Made by a program: the position numbers and the translations under genes. 64,000 bases of DNA from Bryobacterales bacterium (GTDB lineage Bacteria > Acidobacteriota > Terriglobia > Bryobacterales > Bryobacteraceae): assembly GCA_003166865.1 (NCBI GenBank), contig PMUP01000013.1:84383-148382 (forward strand). The letters are read 5' to 3'. The notes under the pieces are model-generated. The model was given only the letters and a program-made list of their open reading frames with translations. It had not been told where the DNA came from and did not search any database. Below are positions 52,873 through 60,819 of this stretch, piece after piece; the first letter of the stretch is position 1; every line of letters starts with the position of its first letter.

Positions 52873-55331
52873 ACCGCTTCTTGCTCGATAGCCACGGGGA
52901 CATTTCGAAGCTCATCTCGGAGCTCACCTCGAGGCAGTCCCGCGCCGGCCACTTGAGTGAACAGGATGTCGATCTGCACGATGCCCGTGAAATTGCGAAT
53001 CTCATCAACCCGGGCTATCACGCCCGGGGTCTCCGTCACCAGGAAACAGCCAGGGAGTCCGGGGATCGCTTTTACGCCGAAGCTCGAAAGCTCCGCCGGG
53101 GATTTCCGGATCACGCGTACCGGCTCGCCAGGCTCAATCAGGCGAATAAGGATGGCTCCGATGGAGATGAAATCGCCCGGTGCGCCGAAGGAGAAGCCCA
53201 CCTCGAGAAGATTCGCGTCGCGGAACTGCATGGCGAACCGAGTCCAGCCCGTGCGGCGGCTCGAAAGCAAGTAGCTCTGGTCCGCGCGATGCGCCGCGCC
53301 GTCGTTCCAGAAGAAAATCATGCGCCTCGGATCTTCAGGACACTGGAACGCTTCGGGCCGCGCCTTTCTGAGGAAGATGCTGCGCACCGCCTCGCCAATG
53401 ACTGGATTTATCTGGTGCGCCAAACCGAAGATCCAATACACGCTGGAGCTTTCGAGGCTGGCCAACTGATGCGCGGACGCATATTCGAGGTATTCAGGCT
53501 CAATGTCGGCGGCGATGAGCGCGCGGGTTCTAGCGGAACCCATGTTTTCATCGTGCACCCAGGATCCGAAGGCCGCCAGCTCCGCCTTCACCGGCTCAGT
53601 CAGCGAGCGGACCAGAATCGCTTCCAGAAACGGGCGCAGAACCAGGGACCCGATGGCCGCGATGGAAGGTGCGGCCGCGAAGCGCCGGACAAAATCGAGC
53701 ATACCCTGCTGCACGCGTGCGATCTCCGCCCGCTGCCGCATCGGCAAATGTTGTTCGCCTAGCACGGGATCGCCCTGCGCGTCGTATCCGGTGGTGCTGC
53801 CAACATCGCACATCATGCATTGTTCCACCAGTTCGGGTGAGCGCATGAAGGAATGCGCGATTCGCAAAGGCTGCCCGTTCTCCGCCAGGAATCCCTCCGC
53901 GTGGGCGCCCGCGCGCTGGATCTTGCGCACGCCGCTGCCGGTAACAAGGTACAACCCATGGGTCTTAACCGGCACTTTCTCGTGATCGAGAATTTTCTGC
54001 AGGCAATGCTGAATCGTGCCCGAATAACCCAAATCAACCACCCCGATGCGTCCTGGTTGCGCTGGCACCGTCTTTCGGAAGTACGCGATCAACCGGCGTC
54101 GAGCCTCGGCCGAGGCTGCCACTGCGCGAGCCTTCAGCAGCGGATCTCCCGCAATCTTCTGCGCGAGCTTTCCGGCTGTTTCCGCGGAAATCAGCGCGTC
54201 GCCGTCGAGGCCCAGGGCTGACCAATCGATTCCCAGGGGCTCGCACAGATCCCGAGCGCGCGCAGGTTGCGGACGTGCCAGATAGCTTTGCAATTCCGCC
54301 GCATCGCCCCGGAAAATGCAGGCGCGAATCATGGCGTAACGGGAGGCGAAAAACTCAACCGTGTCGATCCCAGTACCGAACTCATCGAGCACGCGCTTCA
54401 AAATCCGGCCCTCGCGCATCAGGCAGAGTAGCGTGGGGATACCTTCCGCCAGCGAGCGCTCGATCACCCATTTTCCAAAACCCGCTATCACCGGACCGAG
54501 AAACAGAGCTCCCCAGGACCGCTGCGGATCCGTCCAGTTTTCAGAAGTGTCCACCGCCTGCGCCCGTACCGCGCTCAAACCCGCATCTCCGGTCCCGGGG
54601 AAATATGCCGCACGCTCCGATGGGGGCGCGGAGAGCTCCAGATCCAGGGCGCGCCGAAAATCCTCGGGCACGCGTGGACGCCACACCGCGGCCATCCCCA
54701 ATTCGCGCGCCGATTCAAAGTCCGCGTGCCGGTTGTCGCCAATATGCAGGATCTGGCCAGCCTTCCATCCGGTCCGCCGCATGAGCTCAGCATGCAACCC
54801 CCGCGCTTTTGGTTTCCGGTAGTGGCAGGAGTTGACGATCACGTGCGGCGTCCGCGGCAGAATCGCGCGCAGATGAACCTCTTCAAAATAGGTATCGGAG
54901 ACGAAGGCCGTCTGAATGCCCTTGGAAGCGGCATAGTCGATCAACTCAAGAATCTCCGGGTCGTGAAATGTGGATTCGCGCTCCAATTCGAGCTCGGCGC
55001 GGATTAGATCGGCCGCGGCATTTCCATCGCGCAATAACCCCGGCGGAAACGCGTGGTAAATCTCCTCGAGCGTCACTTCCCGATCGGAGTTTCGCCGTAA
55101 GCGGGCGGATTGCTCAGCCTCCATGCGCTCGATGGCAAAGCTTGCCGCTGACGTGGAAGGGTACAGCACGCCGCGTTCGATCAGCCTGGCTCCCAACGCG
55201 AAGAAGAGGTCCGTGGGAGCAGGGTACGTGCGCCAGACTGTTGTGTCGAAGATGTCAAGCGAGAGCAGCCGGATTTTGCCTGAATCGATGTGGCGTCGGG
55301 CGTCCTCTAGCGGTGCGTGCGGCTGATTCAT
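52863..55331 (-). CDS. Large HAD-superfamily protein, probably glycan-related
   Basis: The 822-residue protein has a HAD phosphatase-like domain at residues 15-235: DIFDTTVWR (the nucleophile Asp pair), VSDTYF, and the late acidic motif HIGDNRHAD. The rest is unassigned; a second conserved-looking block begins near WGALFLGPVIAGFGKWVIE, and FFASRYAMIRACI and VVDLGYSGTIQHCL are likely core strands. Such long HAD proteins often sit beside glycosyltransferases. The ATG at 55331 follows GGGGAC; an in-frame ATG at 55346 is possible. The following TPR-glycosyltransferase overlaps it by 10 nt. Confidence 0.83.
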   Translation of the reverse strand: MNQPHAPLEDARRHIDSGKIRLLSLDIFDTTVWRTYPAPTDLFFALGARLIERGVLYPSTSAASFAIERMEAEQSARLRRNSDREVTLEEIYHAFPPGLLRDGNAAADLIRAELELERESTFHDPEILELIDYAASKGIQTAFVSDTYFEEVHLRAILPRTPHVIVNSCHYRKPKARGLHAELMRRTGWKAGQILHIGDNRHADFESARELGMAAVWRPRVPEDFRRALDLELSAPPSERAAYFPGTGDAGLSAVRAQAVDTSENWTDPQRSWGALFLGPVIAGFGKWVIERSLAEGIPTLLCLMREGRILKRVLDEFGTGIDTVEFFASRYAMIRACIFRGDAAELQSYLARPQPARARDLCEPLGIDWSALGLDGDALISAETAGKLAQKIAGDPLLKARAVAASAEARRRLIAYFRKTVPAQPGRIGVVDLGYSGTIQHCLQKILDHEKVPVKTHGLYLVTGSGVRKIQRAGAHAEGFLAENGQPLRIAHSFMRSPELVEQCMMCDVGSTTGYDAQGDPVLGEQHLPMRQRAEIARVQQGMLDFVRRFAAAPSIAAIGSLVLRPFLEAILVRSLTEPVKAELAAFGSWVHDENMGSARTRALIAADIEPEYLEYASAHQLASLESSSVYWIFGLAHQINPVIGEAVRSIFLRKARPEAFQCPEDPRRMIFFWNDGAAHRADQSYLLSSRRTGWTRFAMQFRDANLLEVGFSFGAPGDFISIGAILIRLIEPGEPVRVIRKSPAELSSFGVKAIPGLPGCFLVTETPGVIARVDEIRNFTGIVQIDILFTQVAGAGLPRGELRDELRNVPVAIEQEAVCQ

Positions 55332-55443
55332 TCGGTCCCCACGCATTACGGCAATTCGTTTGCCATTTCGTTCCCGCTGGAATCGCAAGAGATCGAGCGG
55401 TAGTCAGACCGGTTTCCTGACTTCGGAGTGCGTTCCATGACGA

Positions 55444-55839
55444 CTAGGTGGCAGTCGTGATGGATTCCAGGAGGTTTTTCTCGTACCGCAGCAGGCGCTT
55501 CATCTTTTGCAGCGCTTTGTAATACTCTCCCGCGATGACCAGGCGGCTGACCTCCTGAAGCAGCGGGGCCATGCTCGATGCGGCGGCTAGCACTTCGCGC
55601 GTGAGGGCCAGGTACAGTTTCATGGTCTCTTCCCGCTGTTCCGGCTGGATGTATAGGAGCTCGATGGCCATATAGATACGGCTGCAGGGAGTCTCCGATT
55701 CCGGCAGGATGTCCGGACACCGAAGAATAGGGGTGTGAGTTTCGATCATCAATTGGGTGGAATACGCACCGTTGTTGCGGACCACTGCTCCGCCGAGGAT
55801 GATCCGCTCTTGTGGTTTGAGTGTAAGAACGAGTCCCAT
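55444..55839 (-). CDS. flbT: Flagellin translation regulator FlbT
   Basis: The 131-residue protein matches FlbT: LTLKPQERIILGGAVVRNN, PCSRIYMAIELLYIQPEQRE and AGEYYKALQKMKRLLRYE. In Caulobacter FlbT binds flagellin mRNA and holds translation until the hook is built. It lies 38 nt after a small unknown gene and 112 nt before the HAD gene. The pairing with FlaF in the same operon strengthens the assignment. Confidence 0.92.
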   Translation of the reverse strand: MGLVLTLKPQERIILGGAVVRNNGAYSTQLMIETHTPILRCPDILPESETPCSRIYMAIELLYIQPEQREETMKLYLALTREVLAAASSMAPLLQEVSRLVIAGEYYKALQKMKRLLRYEKNLLESITTAT

Positions 55840-55877
55840 GAGGCTCCTCGATTTATCGGCCGGCAGCCGCTTTTCGA

Positions 55878-56114
55878 TTAGCGGCCGCGCGCGAAATACA
55901 GCCGTTCCAGTTCGTGGACTTCATCCCGGCGGCGCCGCCTTTCCTGCTCCAGGCGATACCACACCCGACCCAGCAGAAAGAGCGTCGCGTGTTCCGCTTC
56001 ACCCTTCATTTGATTTAGCGTGATAATCTGCATCAGCTCCAGCTCGCTGTTGGACAGCAGATGCAGGGACGCGTCGGACTCTATCGGTTGGCGTCCGTCC
56101 TTTACTTTCGTCAT
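55878..56114 (-). CDS. Small charged unknown protein heading the flbT operon
   Basis: The product is 78 residues from the ATG at 56114, which has GGAGAG at 56125-56130 before it, or 88 from the ATG at 56144. It is helical and highly charged (LLSNSELELMQIITLNQMKG, YRLEQERRRRRDEVHELERL), and soluble. I cannot assign it. Its place before flbT suggests a flagellar accessory or chaperone role. Confidence 0.65.
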   Translation of the reverse strand: MTKVKDGRQPIESDASLHLLSNSELELMQIITLNQMKGEAEHATLFLLGRVWYRLEQERRRRRDEVHELERLYFARGR

Positions 56115-56162
56115 GTGTGTTTCGCTCTCCGGCAACAATGCCATAGTCTGCCTTCGGGCAAA

Positions 56163-56187
56163 GTATCGTCCGCCGCGCTGCATCTTA
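56163..56187 (-). promoter_or_regulatory. Sigma-28-like promoter candidate of the flbT operon
   Basis: On the minus strand TAAG (56187-56184) is followed after 13 nt by GACGATAC (56170-56163). The -10 is close to the flagellin gene's GGCGATAC, and the spacing is the same. It would start the long operon that runs to 44571. Confidence 0.4.
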
Positions 56188-56252
56188 TGGGAATTTATTC
56201 CCAGGGAACGCTTGCCGGGAGATTTTGCGGGGAGATTTCCGTTTTTTTCCCC

Positions 56253-56278
56253 CAAAGAGTACCGTAGCGTGACGATAC
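56253..56278 (+). promoter_or_regulatory. Sigma-28-like promoter candidate of the HDOD gene
   Basis: CAAA (56253-56256) is followed after 14 nt by GACGATAC (56271-56278), the same -10 as the divergent site. The leader to the ATG at 56308 would be about 23 nt. Confidence 0.4.
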
Positions 56279-56307
56279 TTCGGTCGAGAGATGCGCCCGG
56301 AACTCGC

Positions 56308-57183
56308 ATGTTAAACGCACACCTTGCCGACCGCGCCACCAAAGGCCAGGAATCCTACTGGGCTCTCAAAGGTTTACCTCCGTTTCCCGCCGTAGTGACA
56401 CGTCTACTGGGGTTACTTGCTACCGATAACTACCAGATGCACCAGCTCGTGGACCTGATCCGCGCCGATCCGATGTTTGCCTCCGAGCTGTTGCTCGCCA
56501 CCAATTCAGCCAAGTACGGCTCGCGGAAGGAGGTCACCGGCATCCGCCATGCGGTCGCGCTGCTGGGAATGGAAACGCTGCGATCCTTTGCTGTCGCCGT
56601 ATCTCTGCGCATGTACGTCGGGCGCGTCGCACGTCAGGACCAGCTCGGGAAAATCTGGCGTCATTCGCTGGCCACGGCGGTGATTTGCGACCTGCTTGCC
56701 GAATGCAACCCTGAGATCACCAAGAATTCGCGCGACGACACGGCTTACGTCGCCGGGCTGCTGCATGATATCGGAAGCCTGGGGCTGATGGTCGCGCATC
56801 CAAAGGAATACGCCGAGGCGCTGGGCAATGCCATTCAGGAATCCAAGGATCTTCGCGAAATAGAACAGAATATGTTCCAACTGGATCACTGCGCGGCGGG
56901 GCATCGGATCGCGTGCGCCTGGAAATTTTCACCCGCGATTGCCGAGGTCGCGCTGCGGCATCACCAAGAGCCCTCCGGCGGCGACTTCACATTGCTGGAG
57001 CAGGTCAAAGTGGGAGTCTTGATGGCCGACGCATTAGGTTACGAGGTGGTTCCTCCCCAGCATGTCATGACATTAGCGGAGCTGGCTGAGCTCCTTCCAG
57101 CAGCCGCGCGGGTCCGTTTCAATACACAAATCGACATGCTCCCCGGACGAATCGCGGAGCGCATCCGGTCCTTTGAATTATGA
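56308..57183 (+). CDS. HDOD-domain signalling protein
   Basis: The 291-residue product is an HDOD domain (PPFPAVVTRLLGLLATDNYQ, VALLGMETLRSFAVAVSL, HSLATAVICDLLAE, AYVAGLLHDIGSLGL). HDOD proteins often bind partners in signalling or motility and mostly lack the full HD active site, although an HD pair is kept here. The ATG at 56308 is preferred; a longer frame to 56020 would be antisense to the flbT-operon start. It is followed by motA. Confidence 0.88.
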   Translation: MLNAHLADRATKGQESYWALKGLPPFPAVVTRLLGLLATDNYQMHQLVDLIRADPMFASELLLATNSAKYGSRKEVTGIRHAVALLGMETLRSFAVAVSLRMYVGRVARQDQLGKIWRHSLATAVICDLLAECNPEITKNSRDDTAYVAGLLHDIGSLGLMVAHPKEYAEALGNAIQESKDLREIEQNMFQLDHCAAGHRIACAWKFSPAIAEVALRHHQEPSGGDFTLLEQVKVGVLMADALGYEVVPPQHVMTLAELAELLPAAARVRFNTQIDMLPGRIAERIRSFEL

Positions 57184-57214
57184 GTTTTCGCTACGGAAAG
57201 GGAAGAGCAGAGTC

Positions 57215-58075
57215 ATGTTCGTATTAGTCGGCATCTTGGTAGTCTTCGGATCGATTATCGGCGGCTACCTGATCGAGAAAGGAAATCTGCTGGTGCTGGT
57301 GCAGCCGGCCGAGTTGATTACCATCGGAGGGGCGGCCATCGGCAGCGCGCTCATCGCCAATCCCCCCGCGGTGATGAAGCGCATCCTCGCGGGAGTCCTG
57401 GCTTCGGTAAAGGGATCTCCCTACACCAAGGCTACATTTCTCGACACGCTGAAGATGCTGTATGAATTCTTCAGTCACGTCTCGAAAGTCGGCATGCAAG
57501 TCATCGAAGGTGAGGTGGACGCGCCCGACAAGAGCCCAGTCCTGTCGAAGTATCCCAAGTTCTTGGCGGACCAAAGCGCACTCGCGTTCGTGTGCGATAC
57601 CATCCGCACCTATTCCTCTGGTTCCATGAGCCAGCATCAGCTCGATCATTTGATGGAGATCGATCTCGAATCGGTGGAGCATGAAGATCAAACGCCGGTC
57701 TCGGCGTTGGCCACCATCAGCGATAGCCTGCCGGGATTGGGAATCGTTGCGGCGGTGCTGGGCGTGGTGGTCACCATGGGCTCGCTCGGCGGACCTCCTG
57801 AAGAGGTAGGGCACAAGGTCGCCGCGGCGCTGGTGGGGACTTTTCTCGGGATCTTATTGTGTTACGGCCTGGTGGGGCCGATCTCCTCCAACATGACCAA
57901 GCTGAACGAAGGGCGCGCACAGTATTACCAGTGCATCCGCCAGGGCTTGCTGTCGTTTCTGGACGGCAGCTCGCCCATATTGGCAGTCGAATTCGCGCGC
58001 CGATCGTTGCCAGCCGATCTCCGGCCAACGTTTAAGGATCTCGAAGAGACTTGCCGCAACTCGAAGAAGGCATAA
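57215..58075 (+). CDS. motA: Flagellar stator protein MotA (second copy)
   Basis: The 286-residue protein has four membrane helices (MFVLVGILVVFGSIIGGYLI, GLGIVAAVLGVVVTMGSL, ALVGTFLGILLCYGLVGPI) and the MotA core with DSLPGLGIVAAVLG and the second proline in GLVGPISSNM. The ATG at 57215 follows GGGAAGAG; a TTG at 57173 inside the HDOD end is rejected. It pairs with motB 3 nt downstream. Confidence 0.95.
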   Translation: MFVLVGILVVFGSIIGGYLIEKGNLLVLVQPAELITIGGAAIGSALIANPPAVMKRILAGVLASVKGSPYTKATFLDTLKMLYEFFSHVSKVGMQVIEGEVDAPDKSPVLSKYPKFLADQSALAFVCDTIRTYSSGSMSQHQLDHLMEIDLESVEHEDQTPVSALATISDSLPGLGIVAAVLGVVVTMGSLGGPPEEVGHKVAAALVGTFLGILLCYGLVGPISSNMTKLNEGRAQYYQCIRQGLLSFLDGSSPILAVEFARRSLPADLRPTFKDLEETCRNSKKA

Positions 58076-58078
58076 TCG

Positions 58079-58879
58079 GTGTCCTCCGGGCCGGTCATCA
58101 TCGTCAAGAAAAAAAAGAGCCGCCATGGCGCGCATCACGGCGGCGCCTGGAAAGTGGCCTACGCGGATTTCGTCACTGCCATGATGGCCCTATTCATTGT
58201 CCTGTGGCTGCTCAGCAGCAGTGAGCGCGTGCAGAAGACGGTGGGAGGCTATTTTCGCGATCCCCGAGGAAAAGGCAGAATGGTCGGCACCACTGTTTCG
58301 GGCGCGGGCGAAGCCATGCAGGTCAAGGTCGACGACATGGATAGCCTGAAAAAGAAGATCGAAAAAGCGATGGCGCAGGAGATGAAGGATTTTGACCGGC
58401 TCAAGGATTTCGTCAACATCACCATCACGGAGGAAGGCCTGCGCATTGAGCTGGTGGAGTCCGCCGCCGGGCTTTTTTTCGACAACGGCAGCGCAGTGCC
58501 CTCCCAGGCCGGCGCGGAGATCTTCGCGAAACTCGCCGAAGAAGTCGGTGCGTTGCCGAATCTGGTTGTTATCGAAGGCCACACGGACGCCAAACCATTC
58601 AATGGGAACCGCGAATATTCCAACTGGGAGCTTTCCTCCGATCGCGCCAACGCTGCCCGCCGCCTCATGATGAGCCACGGCTTGCGTCCGGATCAGGTCG
58701 CCCAGGTACGCGGATACGCCGACCAGCATCTTCGCAAGCCTGACGCTCCAGAGGATCCTTCCAATCGCCGCATTTCGATTCTGGTGAAGCGCGCCGAGCC
58801 ATCCCTACCGGCGGACCAGCCTGAAGTCGACCCAAAATCGGCCGCACCGCCCCGGACTCAGGCCACTAACACGCGATGA
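58079..58879 (+). CDS. motB: Flagellar stator protein MotB (second copy)
   Basis: The 266-residue protein has a basic N-terminus, one membrane helix with ion-binding Asp30 (WKVAYADFVTAMMALFIVLW) and an OmpA-like domain (VIEGHTDAKPFN, NWELSSDRANAARRL, NRRISILVKR). The YADFVTAMMALF form is that of classical proton-type MotB, whereas the first copy is MotD-like; the ion is not proven. The start is a GTG. The 3' end overlaps the convergent GGDEF-like gene by 22 nt. Confidence 0.95.
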   Translation: MSSGPVIIVKKKKSRHGAHHGGAWKVAYADFVTAMMALFIVLWLLSSSERVQKTVGGYFRDPRGKGRMVGTTVSGAGEAMQVKVDDMDSLKKKIEKAMAQEMKDFDRLKDFVNITITEEGLRIELVESAAGLFFDNGSAVPSQAGAEIFAKLAEEVGALPNLVVIEGHTDAKPFNGNREYSNWELSSDRANAARRLMMSHGLRPDQVAQVRGYADQHLRKPDAPEDPSNRRISILVKRAEPSLPADQPEVDPKSAAPPRTQATNTR

Positions 58880-59775
58880 CCGCCTGCCTTTGATCCGGCG
58901 TCCACGCCCTTCGTCAAGCGATCCGTTACCGACGTTGCCGTATCCCCAGTCTGGAACATGGTGCAGCCGATCGTAACTGTAATCTGAACCGCTTTTCCCC
59001 ACCAACGGATGCCGGACGCCGAGATCAGGGCGCGGATCCGTTCGGCTGCGATGGTAAGGTTAGCGATCGCCGGAACTTCCATAATCGCTAGAATCGAATG
59101 GTCTTCCCAACGTCCTGAGATGTCGGTAAACCGAATACAAAGCAGCGTCGTGCGGCTCACCATTCGAAGCAGTTGATCTCCGGCTTCGCGGCCCAGATTC
59201 CGGTCGCGATCCCCCAGATGGTCGATCGCGATCAACAGCGTTCCAGCCGTGATGCCATCCTCCTGGAAATGTTCGAGTCTCAATTCGAGCTGCTTCCGCA
59301 TGTACTCCTGCGACGCACTCTCGATTCTCTCGTCCCACAGCCCATGCTGGTTGAGCACCCGTCCGCGCCTGACAAGAGCAGGGATGTCCTTGCTCTCGCG
59401 AAGGATTTCACGCGCTCCGATCACCTCCCCGGTCGCCGATCGCACTGGCATGGTCCGCACCTCGACCGCGATTCTGTGTCCCTGCTTGTGCAGAAGAAAC
59501 ATGCGAGCACGCCGCTCCAGCTGATCGTCGAGCGTTTCCCGCAGCGGCACGCTGGCAGCCGGCTCTCCTGTTTCGCCGCAGTAGGAGAGGATATCGCGGA
59601 ATGGAGCGCCCAGAGCTTCGTTCGCTGCGAATCCGGTAATCGCCTCGGCGCGTTTGCTCCAGAACCTGACGATGCCCTGCCGGTCAGCGAACCAGACGCC
59701 GTCGGGCAAGGAATCGAGGAGCGCTAAATGCAGCGGCTCAAACTCCAGCGGGAGCTCCTCCAGTTCGCTTCGCAT
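58858..59775 (-). CDS. PAS plus degenerate GGDEF protein, directly after fliM
   Basis: The 305-residue protein has a PAS domain at about 15-130 (LLDSLPDGVWFADRQGIVRF, WSKRAEAITGFAANEALG, GEVIGAREILRE) and a GGDEF-fold domain from 165. In place of GGDEF it has GRWEDH, and the metal/substrate stretch reads IAIDHLGDRDRNLGREAGD. Cyclase activity is therefore unlikely; it may bind GTP, c-di-GMP or a partner. Its ATG follows the fliM TAA with no gap, so it is translationally coupled to the switch protein. Confidence 0.87.
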   Translation of the reverse strand: MRSELEELPLEFEPLHLALLDSLPDGVWFADRQGIVRFWSKRAEAITGFAANEALGAPFRDILSYCGETGEPAASVPLRETLDDQLERRARMFLLHKQGHRIAVEVRTMPVRSATGEVIGAREILRESKDIPALVRRGRVLNQHGLWDERIESASQEYMRKQLELRLEHFQEDGITAGTLLIAIDHLGDRDRNLGREAGDQLLRMVSRTTLLCIRFTDISGRWEDHSILAIMEVPAIANLTIAAERIRALISASGIRWWGKAVQITVTIGCTMFQTGDTATSVTDRLTKGVDAGSKAGGHRVLVA

Positions 59776-60750
59776 TTAATCCTCCCGCACCAGGCTCTCG
59801 ACGGCGAACGCCATTTTGCCGCCGGCGCTGACTGCCCGTCCTTGATACTTTGGCTTGCCATTCACTTTCAGAGTCATCACCGACTTCGCCGGGTGATCCA
59901 CGATAAGCACATCCCCCGCCTCCAGCGAAACCAAATCGCTGATGGAAATCGAAGGCGCACCCATGGTTGCTTCCAACCGGACCGTTCCCGCCCGGATCTT
60001 CCTAAAAATCTCAGCGGGTCTCGCCGGACCCGTCTCCACCTTGCGCGCCCTCCACTGCTGGTCAAATTTTTGACGCATCATCTTGAGAATGACACTCGGA
60101 ATGGCCAGGTTCATCATTCCCGACACTTCGCCGATCCGCATTTCGATCCCGATCGCCACCACGGCTTCCTGCGGCGCCAGCACCCGGAACGATTGGGTCT
60201 CTGTTTCCACCGCTTCGACGGCGAATTCCAGGTTTACAACGGTTCTCCAGGCCCCCTGGAGATCCTGTAGCATGATCCGGAACAAGCTTTGGAGCAGCTT
60301 CAATTCAATCTCGGTGGCTTCACGCGTGAGCGTCACTGGCTGCCGTCCGCCGCCACCTAGCAAAAGCTCAATCATGGGGAAGATCAGAGCTGGATTCAAT
60401 TCCATCACCGCGTTGCCTTCGTAGGGCTTTAACCCTAAGGAAAGTAAACAGGTTGGCGACGCCAACCCGGCGCTGAATTCCTGATAGGAGAGCTGCTTGA
60501 CACTGACAATCGAGGCCGTCAGATAGGCTCGCAGGTAGGCGGATAAGCTCGCCCCCAGGTTGCGCGCAAAGGTTTCGTGAAGAGTGTGGATAGCCTTCAA
60601 TTGCGCCTTTGAAATCCGGTCCGGACGGCGAAAATCGAAGAGGGGGTTCTTCATAGCCAAATTCGCGTCAAGATCGGCGGTGATTGGCGCGTCAATGGCC
60701 TCTTCTGTGACAGGTTCCGAGGATGGTTGCGACACGTTTTCTCCATTCAA
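59776..60750 (-). CDS. fliM: Flagellar motor switch protein FliM
   Basis: The 324-residue C-ring protein has the middle domain (KAIHTLHETFARNLGASLSA, VKQLSYQEFSAGLASPTCLL, FPMIELLLGGGGRQP, FRVLAPQEAVVAIGIEMRIG) and a C-terminal SpoA domain (MGAPSISISDLVSLEAGDVLIV). An N-terminal CheY-binding EIDAL-type motif is not obvious (EEAIDAPITADLD is nearest). The start is a TTG at 60750. GGAAAGAG at 60758-60765 would be its ribosome site, but the predicted sigma-54 transcript begins at about 60757, after that sequence. Confidence 0.95.
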   Translation of the reverse strand: MNGENVSQPSSEPVTEEAIDAPITADLDANLAMKNPLFDFRRPDRISKAQLKAIHTLHETFARNLGASLSAYLRAYLTASIVSVKQLSYQEFSAGLASPTCLLSLGLKPYEGNAVMELNPALIFPMIELLLGGGGRQPVTLTREATEIELKLLQSLFRIMLQDLQGAWRTVVNLEFAVEAVETETQSFRVLAPQEAVVAIGIEMRIGEVSGMMNLAIPSVILKMMRQKFDQQWRARKVETGPARPAEIFRKIRAGTVRLEATMGAPSISISDLVSLEAGDVLIVDHPAKSVMTLKVNGKPKYQGRAVSAGGKMAFAVESLVRED

Positions 60751-60768
60751 AACATCTCTTTCCGCAAT

Positions 60769-60783
60769 GCACGTACCCTGCCA
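60769..60783 (-). promoter_or_regulatory. Sigma-54 (-24/-12) promoter of fliM
   Basis: On the minus strand the site reads TGGCAGGGTACGTGC, with GG and GC at the right spacing. The predicted +1 is about 60757, 7 nt before the TTG start. It stands back to back with the fliJ promoter. Confidence 0.65.
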
Positions 60784-60790
60784 TTGAGCT

Positions 60791-60805
60791 TGGCATCAGA
60801 CTTGC
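60791..60805 (+). promoter_or_regulatory. Sigma-54 (-24/-12) promoter of fliJ
   Basis: TGGCATCAGACTTGC is a strong match, with T at the sixth base allowed by the consensus. The predicted +1 is about 60817, 3 nt before the fliJ ATG. Confidence 0.82.
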
Positions 60806-60819
60806 CCTAGAGATTGCGC

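Noticed and set aside
56020-56307. N-terminal extension of the HDOD protein
   Set aside because: It would be antisense to the head of the flbT operon and has no family likeness; the ATG at 56308 suits the domain.
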